60,175 nucleotides of DNA. Source: Candidatus Obscuribacter sp. Lineage in GTDB: Bacteria; Cyanobacteriota; Vampirovibrionia; Obscuribacterales; Obscuribacteraceae. This document shows, in pieces, positions 38,973 to 46,485 of the stretch. The notes beneath the pieces were generated by a model that worked only from the letters and a program-made list of their open reading frames with translations, made no database searches and was not told the origin of the DNA. The position numbers and the translations under genes are program-made. Position 1 is the first letter of the stretch; each line of letters begins with the position of its first letter. The stretch covers positions 1 to 60,175 of the forward strand of contig JADYXQ010000069.1 of the NCBI GenBank assembly GCA_021772135.1, given 5' to 3'.

Positions 38973-40946
38973 ATGCATGCGGCAAGAGCGATTATCGCCT
39001 TAAGCATGACGGTCTGTCTGTCAAGTTCCTGCTGTGCTGCTTTTGCTGCTAAAAGCAGCGGCAAAGCCAAAATACCGGCGTCTCAGCCTCGTCCTCCGGC
39101 CCCTTCGCCGCCGCCCAAGGCACCACCGCCGCCTTCTCCCGTCCCGACCATGAAGTCAGCTACGCCCCTGCTCGACACCAGAGTGGCCCGTCCGGGAGAA
39201 GCTCTTGTAGGGCCTGATGCCAATATGCCTCACGGCGACCTACCTACCCGAGTATCGAGACCCGGCAGTGCACCTGTTGGCCCCGCTTACGGCAGCTTGC
39301 CATTTACTCCCGCGCCAGTGGGCACAATGCCCGCCCCTGGTGGCAAAGATCCTTATCCGGCCATTGGTCAGCTAGAAGCTATTACTCTTGGTTCGGCCAA
39401 TCAAACAATGCATATCGACCAGCGCCTGGCCAACTTAGAGACTGCTATTTTTAAAAAGACTTTCGCCTACGACTCACTATTCGATCGTACTGAGCGTTTG
39501 AAGAAGACGATTTTAGGCAATCAGGAAGTTGATCCAAATTCGGCTGCAGGCAGAGAAGACGCAGCAGCCGGTCGCAGCTCAAGCACCGCTGGTGGTGACA
39601 TGTTCGACAGCAGCCGACCGGCACTGGAATCACTAAGTGAAGTGCGGTATTTAGATGAGCAAGCGGATCTACCGGAAAACAGTCAGCCTGCTAGCGAGAG
39701 TGAATTGGCTCAGTATGCGGTGATGCTAATAAACAAAGAGCGCACCTCATTTGGTGTGGCACCGGTAACTCCTGATAATTTAGCTGAAAAAATTGCCTCA
39801 GATTTGACTAAAGATTTAGCCCGGCGCAATGTACTTTCGCACTTTAGTTCTGACGGTAGTAACCCTGACCGGCGCTTTACTTTGAATGAAGGCAATGACG
39901 CCGTCAACGAGGGCATTGCTTCGGTCAGAACTGCTGAAGTGGGTGTGCGACGTTTATGCAAAGCTGGTGTCGCTCGAATTTTAAAAACTATGCTCAGCCG
40001 TCAAGACGATCGTGACGCTCTGCTTAATCCTGATGCTACTCATATTGGTTTTGCCTCAGCTCTCTCTGCTGATGGCGAAAGAATTATTGCCGCTGCCGAA
40101 GTGCTGTCGCGTCACGCTATTATGATTCCGCTGGCTACCGAAGTTGCTGTAGGAGATAAAGTGGAAGTGCGGGGAGTGATGCACAGCCCTTATATTTTTG
40201 ACAAAGTGACATTGGCCTGGGAAGCCTACAATCCTGATACCAATGCCGCTGCTGCTGATGACGCCGAAGAAGCTCTGCCTTATTTCCCGCCGCTTGATTA
40301 TATTGCATACTCTAATCACGGTGAGGGCAATCACGACAAGGCTATATTCGCACTGAAAGCCGGCATGATCGTGGGCGCTGTTGCCGCGGGAATGTTCTTC
40401 CCACCGGCAGCCATGGCTGTGCCTCTCATTGCTCTGGCGGGCTCGCCTGGTGAACCTAAACCGGTTTCCGATATTCCTGTCAAAGGCGGAATGAAAGTAG
40501 ATGGTGCCGCATTCTCCGGCCATGTTCCACTTTCCAACAACAGCAAAGAAGGGCTATATTACGTTACTGTTTGGGCCGTGCAAGCTAAAGGAATGAAATC
40601 TGTACCGGTCAGTCGCAGAGTAATCTTGGCGAAGAGCCAGTCGCCACAGGCTGCAGAAGCGGCCGACTCTGATGAGAAGGCTAAAGAAGAGCGCAAAGAG
40701 CAGGAACGGCGCGAAAAAGAAGACCGCAGAGCTAAACTTGCTCAAGACAAGCATAATAAGCAAGAAGACAAAATCAAAAAGCGCGAAGATAAAAACGAAA
40801 AAAGGCCTGGTTTAACTGTTGAAGGCGAAGTTGAACCAGCCACGGTTGACCCCGTAGCACCAGCTGATAACAATAACTCGAAGTCGACTGATGTTGATTT
40901 GAAAAATTCCAAAGACAAAGAAGACGTAAAAAATAAAAATGACTAA
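38973..40946 (+). CDS. Exported CAP/SCP-domain protein with proline-rich and Lys/Glu-rich flanks
   Basis: 657 residues. A signal peptide (AIIALSMTVCLSSSCCAAFA) precedes a Pro-rich region (30-130). Residues 150-175 hold a short paired motif (RLANLETAIFKKTF, then RTERLKKTILG) also seen at 57.2 kb. A CAP domain spans about 242-380 with LINKERTSFGVAP, VLSHFSSDGSNPDRRF and NEGIASVR, the family's H and E region being conserved. A hydrophobic stretch (GMIVGAVAAGMFFPPAAMAV) lies near 470, and the last 100 residues are very rich in Lys, Glu and Asp, some coiled-coil-like. CAP proteins of bacteria are extracellular and of unknown activity. Its stop overlaps the next gene start by 8 bases. Confidence 0.86.
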   Translation: MHAARAIIALSMTVCLSSSCCAAFAAKSSGKAKIPASQPRPPAPSPPPKAPPPPSPVPTMKSATPLLDTRVARPGEALVGPDANMPHGDLPTRVSRPGSAPVGPAYGSLPFTPAPVGTMPAPGGKDPYPAIGQLEAITLGSANQTMHIDQRLANLETAIFKKTFAYDSLFDRTERLKKTILGNQEVDPNSAAGREDAAAGRSSSTAGGDMFDSSRPALESLSEVRYLDEQADLPENSQPASESELAQYAVMLINKERTSFGVAPVTPDNLAEKIASDLTKDLARRNVLSHFSSDGSNPDRRFTLNEGNDAVNEGIASVRTAEVGVRRLCKAGVARILKTMLSRQDDRDALLNPDATHIGFASALSADGERIIAAAEVLSRHAIMIPLATEVAVGDKVEVRGVMHSPYIFDKVTLAWEAYNPDTNAAAADDAEEALPYFPPLDYIAYSNHGEGNHDKAIFALKAGMIVGAVAAGMFFPPAAMAVPLIALAGSPGEPKPVSDIPVKGGMKVDGAAFSGHVPLSNNSKEGLYYVTVWAVQAKGMKSVPVSRRVILAKSQSPQAAEAADSDEKAKEERKEQERREKEDRRAKLAQDKHNKQEDKIKKREDKNEKRPGLTVEGEVEPATVDPVAPADNNNSKSTDVDLKNSKDKEDVKNKND

Positions 40947-42087
40947 AAGGCTTTGGCAGACCAATAATTTGCTGGTATCACTTTCGGTGGCATTAATTGC
41001 GTCGGCCGTAAGCATCACTGCCGACGCCAAAGCGGCACCACCAGAACCCAGCCCCGCTCCTCGATCTGCTTCTGCACCTGCGCCAGAACCTTCACTAGCT
41101 CCAGCAGCAACTCCTGTGCCGATACAAATTGCCCCGGTTGAAACCATTGCCCCTGCCCTTGCACCAAGGCGGCAAAAACCGTTATCTGCCACCAGTCAAT
41201 CGACTACATTGCAAACAGGCACCGGCTCGACAACACTGCAAACCGGCACTGGCTCAACGACCTTACAAACTGGCACCGGCTCTACCTTAATTCAGTCTGG
41301 TACCGATTCATCCACTATTCAAGCCGGCGTGCAAAGAGAAGCTGCTCCCGTCAATATTTTGTTTATCGTCGACGGATCGCGCTCGATGCTCGAGATGCTC
41401 GAACATGACACGCAAAAAATGGATGCTGCTAAGCAGGTACTGCAACAAGCTTTAAGCCGCATTCCTAATGACGTCAATATAGGCTTGCGCGTATTTGGTC
41501 AGGGTTCCACCGGCCCGCAACATTCTATGTTTGGCATTGCCGGCGGCCTCGACATTGGCCGGGAATGCACTAACAGCGCCCTCTGGGTGCCGATTGCCCA
41601 ACACAATCGCCGTTCATTTATTGAGAAGGTCAGGCAAATCAAACCTTATGGTATGACGCCCCTGGCTTACGCAATTGGTCAGGCTGCCGCTCATGATTTT
41701 AGAAATGTGGAAGGTAGCAAAGTCATTATTCTAATCACAGATGGTGCCGACACTTGTAGTGGTAATCCCTGTGAGATTATTGCCAGGTTGCCTTCACTCG
41801 GTATCAAACTAAAAGTCGACGTGGTGGGACTGGCCCTGGGTCGCGAACCAGAAGCGCGCAAACAACTTGATTGCATCGCCAAGAGTTCCGGCGGCAAATA
41901 TTATGATGCCAAAAGCTCAGGCGAACTGATCAACGGCATTTCCGCCAGTGTTTCTAAGGCAATTGAAGGGCGAGTGGTGCTAAGACCTTCCTCAGGCTCG
42001 GTCGAGCCCGGCAGCGGTGCCACAATAAACACAGAGACAGCAATAGAACTGGTGCCTATCGAGCCCATGAAAACACTTGATAAATAG
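40939..42087 (+). CDS. Exported VWA-domain protein with short tandem repeats
   Basis: 382 residues, ATG 40939 lying inside the end of the CAP gene (8-base overlap), which suggests coupled translation. A signal peptide (LLVSLSVALIASAVSITADA) precedes a Pro/Ala-rich region (35-75), then four to five 9-residue repeats (TTLQTGTGS, later TLIQSGTDS) at about 90-130. The von Willebrand A domain covers about 135-345 and has a complete MIDAS site: DGSRS, the Thr in YGMTPLAYAIG and ITDGADTC. VWA domains bind ligands through a metal ion. Sharing an operon with a CAP protein suggests a common surface role (inference). There is no C-terminal anchor or sorting signal. The nuoM stop is 8 bases beyond, convergent. 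Confidence 0.88.
   Translation: MTKRLWQTNNLLVSLSVALIASAVSITADAKAAPPEPSPAPRSASAPAPEPSLAPAATPVPIQIAPVETIAPALAPRRQKPLSATSQSTTLQTGTGSTTLQTGTGSTTLQTGTGSTLIQSGTDSSTIQAGVQREAAPVNILFIVDGSRSMLEMLEHDTQKMDAAKQVLQQALSRIPNDVNIGLRVFGQGSTGPQHSMFGIAGGLDIGRECTNSALWVPIAQHNRRSFIEKVRQIKPYGMTPLAYAIGQAAAHDFRNVEGSKVIILITDGADTCSGNPCEIIARLPSLGIKLKVDVVGLALGREPEARKQLDCIAKSSGGKYYDAKSSGELINGISASVSKAIEGRVVLRPSSGSVEPGSGATINTETAIELVPIEPMKTLDK
41206..41318 (+). repeat. Degenerate 27-bp tandem repeats within the VWA gene
   Basis: About four units coding TTLQTGTGS or a close variant. Third-codon positions differ between units (ACAGGCACCGGC, ACCGGCACTGGC, ACTGGCACCGGC), so the protein repeat is kept while the DNA drifts. That points to selection on the peptide rather than recent slippage. 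Confidence 0.8.
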
Positions 42088-42095
42088 CTGAAGAT

Positions 42096-43673
42096 TTAGC
42101 GCAGGCTAATGGCAGTTTTCTTCACTGGATCAAGCTTGTGAGTGACATTGATGTGAGTCTTGATGTCGTCTGCCATTTTGTCGGCAACCGGCTGGTAGTA
42201 GTTAATCAGCATGAGCGGATAAATGCCAAGAGCGAGAATGGAGAACGACAAAGAGTAAGCCACGATTTTTTCCGTGCCTGTGGCATCGGTCAGATGGCCT
42301 TTCCATTTATCCAGCTCCTCACCATAGAAGACTTTTTTCAAGAGCCAGAGCATATAACCGGCAGTAAGAATTACACCAAGGGCGGCGAAATAAATCCAAC
42401 CTTGCACCATGTGACCGTTCACAACTGAAGTGGCCATGGGAGAGGTAAATGAGCCATAGAAAACTGCGGCTTCAGCGACAAAGCCAGATAGTCCGGGTAA
42501 GCCTAAATTAGCCATGGTGCCCAGCATCCAGAAGTAGAACAAGTTAGGCATTTGCTTCGCCAGGCCGCCGCCAATTTCAGGCAGCTGCCTGGTGTGAGTG
42601 CGCTCGTAAACGGCACCGACCAGGAAGAAGAGCAGAGCCGAAATCACACCGTGAGAGACCATCTGGAAAATTGCACCACTGAGAGCGGCAGACGAAAGCG
42701 ACGCTACTCCAAGCAAAACAAAGCCCATGTGACTGACGGAAGACAGAGCGATAATGCGTTTCATGTCTTGTTGAATCAAACAGGCCATAGCTGCCCAGAC
42801 AATGTTGAAAGCACCAAGGGCCATAATTTGCGGGCCATAATCAACAAAGAAAGATGGGAAGAATCCGAGGCAGATGCGTACCAGACCATAAGATCCCATT
42901 TTCAAAAGCAAACCGGCCAGAAGCATTGATATCGGGGTTGGTGCCTCAACGTGAGCGTCAGGCAACCAGGTATGCACTGGGAAGGAAGGCAATTTGATGA
43001 TGAAGGCCAGGAAGAAGCCAAGACAAGCGAGCAATTGAACATCTTTCGGCAAGCTTGGACACATGGTCGTCAGGCTGGTCATATCAAACGTAGCGCTGGC
43101 GCCCATTTGGGTATACATGTAGACCAGTCCGGCCAGCATCAATACGCCACCAAAGAAGGTGTATATGAGGAATTTGAGTGAAGCGTAAGCGCGTCTAGGA
43201 CCGCCCCAGATGGCAATCAAGAAATACATCGGTACAAGTTCGAGTTCGTACATAACAAAGAACTGCAACAAGTCAAGCGAAAGGAACACGCCCAGAACTG
43301 AGAATGTCAGGAGCATGAGCATGGCGTAGTAAAGTCTGGGGCGATTATTGCCGATGGAAGTGGAAGCGAGGATAGCCATCAAGGTGACGAATCCGGTGAG
43401 CACCACCAGTGAAAGTGACATACCGTCGACGCCGACGAAATATTGCACAGGGAACGGTGCTTCGAACCAGCTCACTCTTTCTACCAGTTGATAATCGGCA
43501 CCGCGGCTGACATCGAATTGCGAAAGAATAAATGCAGAGAGTCCAAACATTCCTCCGCCGAAAGCGATTGCCAGCTTGCGCGCGGCAGTTTCAGGACTGC
43601 ACGATATCGCTAGAGCAGCGAGCATCGGCAGCAGGAGAAGGATAGTAAGTAGATGTTGTGGTTCGGGATTCAC
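42096..43673 (-). CDS. nuoM: NADH-quinone oxidoreductase subunit M
   Basis: 525 residues, about 14 spans, a normal NuoM length. The GTG start at 43673 has GGAG 8 bases upstream. NuoM signatures are FVMYELELVPMYFLIAIWGG with its essential membrane Glu, FLAFIIKLPSFPVHTWLPDA with the conserved Lys, HVEAPTPISMLLAGLLLKMGSYGLVRI, and SSVSHMGFVLLG. It is one of three antiporter-like proton-pumping subunits of complex I in the cytoplasmic membrane, passing electrons from NADH or ferredoxin to menaquinone. It diverges from nuoL rather than following it, unlike the common nuoL-M-N order. No other nuo gene than L and M is in the window. Confidence 0.95.
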   Translation of the reverse strand: MNPEPQHLLTILLLLPMLAALAISCSPETAARKLAIAFGGGMFGLSAFILSQFDVSRGADYQLVERVSWFEAPFPVQYFVGVDGMSLSLVVLTGFVTLMAILASTSIGNNRPRLYYAMLMLLTFSVLGVFLSLDLLQFFVMYELELVPMYFLIAIWGGPRRAYASLKFLIYTFFGGVLMLAGLVYMYTQMGASATFDMTSLTTMCPSLPKDVQLLACLGFFLAFIIKLPSFPVHTWLPDAHVEAPTPISMLLAGLLLKMGSYGLVRICLGFFPSFFVDYGPQIMALGAFNIVWAAMACLIQQDMKRIIALSSVSHMGFVLLGVASLSSAALSGAIFQMVSHGVISALLFFLVGAVYERTHTRQLPEIGGGLAKQMPNLFYFWMLGTMANLGLPGLSGFVAEAAVFYGSFTSPMATSVVNGHMVQGWIYFAALGVILTAGYMLWLLKKVFYGEELDKWKGHLTDATGTEKIVAYSLSFSILALGIYPLMLINYYQPVADKMADDIKTHINVTHKLDPVKKTAISLR

Positions 43674-43710
43674 AGTGGTCTCCGGAAAATAAAAAAAGGC
43701 GACGGCAACG

Positions 43711-43734
43711 TGTACTTGTAGATTTGTACTTGTA
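43711..43734. promoter_or_regulatory. Direct repeat TGTACTTGTA in the nuoM/nuoL divergent region
   Basis: Two exact copies of TGTACTTGTA at 43711-43720 and 43725-43734, 14 bases apart start to start, lie 38 bases before nuoM and about 224 before nuoL in the 284-base divergent region. They could be a regulator site controlling one or both genes. No clear -35/-10 pair is seen in the rest of the region, which is otherwise A/T-rich and shows nothing coding. Confidence 0.35.
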
Positions 43735-43957
43735 AGTAGGTTGCTATGCTCAAAGAGCGCCCACCAGTATAAAGCGCTGAGCGATCCATAGATGCAGCTG
43801 CTCCTTATATTAAAGAGAAAAATCTTTTCACTCTCAACTGTGCTTTATCAATCATGGTTGTTAGCACTTCATCAATGTATAGTTTTAGAGTCTGGATTAC
43901 TAAGTGAAAACTAGCTCTAGTCAAGAGCTAATGGGATGACCCTCTAGGAGATAGATC

Positions 43958-45976
43958 TTGTTACCGTTTAGCGTTGAACAGTTGAAATGGTTCGTCGAAC
44001 ACGCCGGCCTGATTGTGGCAGCACCGTTCCTGGCGGGTTTCTTGATCATCATGGGCGTGAGAGCTTCGAAGTTTCTCTCCATGGCTGTATCTGTTGGTGC
44101 CGTAGCTTATGGTCTGGTGCACTCCCTCGCGATTTTTCAAGCACTTGTTTCACATGCTTTTCCCGATCCTTATTTTCAGCAAAATATTCCCTGGTTCTCA
44201 TCAAGCAGCTTCACCCTCTCTGTAGGCGTGCTGGTAGATAACACAGCAGCATTGATGCTCATCGTCGTTACTTCAGTTAGTTTGCTAGTGCAAATTTATA
44301 CTCACGGATATATGCGCGAAGATCCTGGTTACTCGCGCTTTTATGCATACCTTTCGCTTTTTACAGGTTCAATGCTCGGCCTGGTGGTATCAACCAATCT
44401 GTTCCAGATGTATGGCTTCTGGGAACTGGTCGGCGTCTGTTCATATTTCTTGATTGGTTTCTGGTGGTACAAAGAATCGGCTGCCAAGGCCTGCATGAAA
44501 GCCTTTGTGGTTAACCGCATTGGTGACTTTGGTTTTCTCATCGGCACCATTACTTTCTTCCTCTATACGAAAGATTTCTGGGGTGCCGGACCGGTGCTCG
44601 GTTTTGTCGGACCTAACGGAACCGATTTAGCCAGCGTGATTCACAAGGCCGCCGCCGCTGGTGCCTTAAATGACTCACTACTTTGCTTCATCGCTTGCTT
44701 GATCTTCATGGGCCCTATGGCTAAATCAGCGCAATTCCCACTGCATGTCTGGTTGCCAGATGCCATGGAAGGTCCCACTCCAATTTCTGCACTGATTCAC
44801 GCTGCCACCATGGTTGCTGCCGGTGTGTATCTGGTGGCCCGCGCTTATCCAATCTGGCTCAATACCGACGGCTCGGCCGGCACCGCTTTAACAGTGGTGG
44901 CAAGTATTGGTGCCATTACCGCCTTCATGGCTGCCACCATCGCCATGAGTCAGTACGACATCAAGCGCGTGCTGGCCTGGTCAACTTGTTCGCAACTGGG
45001 CTATATGTTCGTTGGTCTTGGTGTAGGCGCCTTCACCGGCGGTATTTTCCACCTCTTCAACCACGCATTTTTCAAAGCCATGTTGTTCCTTTGTAGTGGT
45101 GCCGTTATTCACGGTTTGCACGGTCAACAAGATATACGCGAAATGGGTGGGCTGAAAAAATCCATGCCCATAGCCCATATCTGTTTTCTGATAGGCACCC
45201 TGTCCATTTCCGGTTTCCCACTCTTCAGCGGTTTCTTCTCTAAAGACGAAATCATTGGCGCCGCCATGGTTCATCACCCCTTCATCGGTTGGTTGATGAT
45301 GCTGACCGCCGGAATGACCGCCTTCTATATGTTCAGACTTTATTTCATGACATTTACCGGCGAATATCGCGGTAGCGCCCATCCACACGAATCGAGCCCA
45401 GCCATGACCTGGCCGCTTCTGGTGCTGGCTGTGCCTTCCATATTGACCGGTTATCTTGGTTTCAATATCGCCAACTTGCAGCCGGCTCTGGCAGGCGCGT
45501 CACCTGAGCATGGTTTACCAAACCACTTCGCCGCTTTCATCTTTGGGCCTAACGGTCCACATTTCGAAGGTGCCAACGTGACCATGATGGGCATCTCAAT
45601 TGCCTTTGGTCTGGCTGGTTTCGCTATTGCTTATCTGATGTATCTGACCAGAACTTTGCACTTCAACAAAACCTTCGCCGAATCCAAAGAAGGTATGGCT
45701 AACCTTATCTACAATATGTCGTTCAACAAGTGGTACATGGACGATATTTATTTCGGTATCGTCGACCGTGTCTTGCTTCCCGCTTATAAAAATGTCTGGA
45801 CCTTTGTCGATATGGTGATTGTAGAAGGCGTCGTCAATGGCGTCGGACTGGTGACCATGAGCATAGGCGAAGTGCTCAAATACTTGCAAAACGGCCGTGG
45901 CCAATACTATGCCCTGGTAATCTTTGCCGCTGTGGCAGGCATTGCCTGGATTTCGTACATTTTGCCCACTCATTGA
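43958..45976 (+). CDS. nuoL: NADH-quinone oxidoreductase subunit L
   Basis: 672 residues, typical for NuoL. The start is TTG 43958, with AGGAG (43946-43950) at perfect distance and no in-frame ATG nearby. Signatures are FYAYLSLFTGSMLGLVVSTN, LFQMYGFWELVGVCSYFLIG with the essential Glu, PMAKSAQFPLHVWLPDAMEG with its Lys, GPTPISALIHAATMVAAGVY, and STCSQLGYMFVGLGVG. The C-terminal part contains the long lateral helix region and a last membrane span (YYALVIFAAVAGIAWISYIL). It forms the distal proton-pumping arm of complex I. A His-rich small membrane protein gene follows by 45 bases, probably in the same transcript. Confidence 0.96.
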   Translation: MLPFSVEQLKWFVEHAGLIVAAPFLAGFLIIMGVRASKFLSMAVSVGAVAYGLVHSLAIFQALVSHAFPDPYFQQNIPWFSSSSFTLSVGVLVDNTAALMLIVVTSVSLLVQIYTHGYMREDPGYSRFYAYLSLFTGSMLGLVVSTNLFQMYGFWELVGVCSYFLIGFWWYKESAAKACMKAFVVNRIGDFGFLIGTITFFLYTKDFWGAGPVLGFVGPNGTDLASVIHKAAAAGALNDSLLCFIACLIFMGPMAKSAQFPLHVWLPDAMEGPTPISALIHAATMVAAGVYLVARAYPIWLNTDGSAGTALTVVASIGAITAFMAATIAMSQYDIKRVLAWSTCSQLGYMFVGLGVGAFTGGIFHLFNHAFFKAMLFLCSGAVIHGLHGQQDIREMGGLKKSMPIAHICFLIGTLSISGFPLFSGFFSKDEIIGAAMVHHPFIGWLMMLTAGMTAFYMFRLYFMTFTGEYRGSAHPHESSPAMTWPLLVLAVPSILTGYLGFNIANLQPALAGASPEHGLPNHFAAFIFGPNGPHFEGANVTMMGISIAFGLAGFAIAYLMYLTRTLHFNKTFAESKEGMANLIYNMSFNKWYMDDIYFGIVDRVLLPAYKNVWTFVDMVIVEGVVNGVGLVTMSIGEVLKYLQNGRGQYYALVIFAAVAGIAWISYILPTH

Positions 45977-46021
45977 TTTGTTAACGGCTAATATTTTTTA
46001 AGGAATGCAGAGGAATTATCC

Positions 46022-46276
46022 ATGAGTTCAGATCAACATCACGCCGATGATCACGGTCACGCCCACGACGACAGTCATGGCGCTCATGCGACCGAGGCCA
46101 TTCCTGAATCTAGCCCGCAAGATTTGATTCTCAAAGCCGTCACCCTCGCGGCTGCTGTCGTTTTAATCGGCTCCGGTTGGTGGTGGTCGATGCAACCTCT
46201 TCCTGAAAGAAGTCATGAAGCCGGCCATGAGCAAAGCCATGAAGCCGGTTCTGGAGAGCACACCCCTTCTCACTAA
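46022..46276 (+). CDS. Small His-rich single-pass membrane protein
   Basis: 84 residues. ATG 46022 follows GCAGAGGAATTATCC, a good ribosome site. Residues 1-25 contain nine His among Asp and Gly (DQHHADDHGHAHDDSHGAHA). One membrane span (LILKAVTLAAAVVLIGSGWW, about 35-54) is followed by a C-terminal tail with repeated SHEAGHEQ. The two flanks suggest metal binding (Zn, Ni, Cu) on both sides of the membrane. It lies 45 bases after nuoL, so an accessory role for complex I or metal supply to it is conceivable, but only position supports this. No homologue is recognised. Hairpins that may end the transcript follow at 46389-46410. Confidence 0.75.
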   Translation: MSSDQHHADDHGHAHDDSHGAHATEAIPESSPQDLILKAVTLAAAVVLIGSGWWWSMQPLPERSHEAGHEQSHEAGSGEHTPSH

Positions 46277-46388
46277 TCTTTGTCTTTTCTTTATCTTTGC
46301 AATCGTCTCAAATTGTTGCCGAGACTGTGGGTATGAGTCAGTTGCCAGGTTGCTTGTCAACCTTTCATGCTATCTTATCTTGATTGAG

Positions 46389-46456
46389 AAGCGCCGTATT
46401 ATGCGCTTTTATTGAGTCGCAAGCGATTCAATTCAAATGAGCCGTTTCTAAAACGG
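46389..46456 (+). terminator. Three consecutive hairpins between the nuoL transcript and korA
   Basis: AAGCGC/GCGCTT with an 8-base loop, then TTTATT (46389-46412), is a probable terminator. TTGAGTCGC/GCGATTCAA (46412-46431, one G-T pair) and CCGTTT/AAACGG (46442-46456) follow within 45 bases. The latter two lie 30-75 bases before the korA start, where they could form a 5' leader structure. Confidence 0.5.
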
Positions 46457-46485
46457 TCTGTAGCTCACTCTTTGAGGGTATTTGA

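Noticed and set aside
41206-41318. CRISPR-like repeats
   Set aside because: The repeats are coding, in frame, contiguous and without spacers. No CRISPR array or cas gene was seen anywhere.
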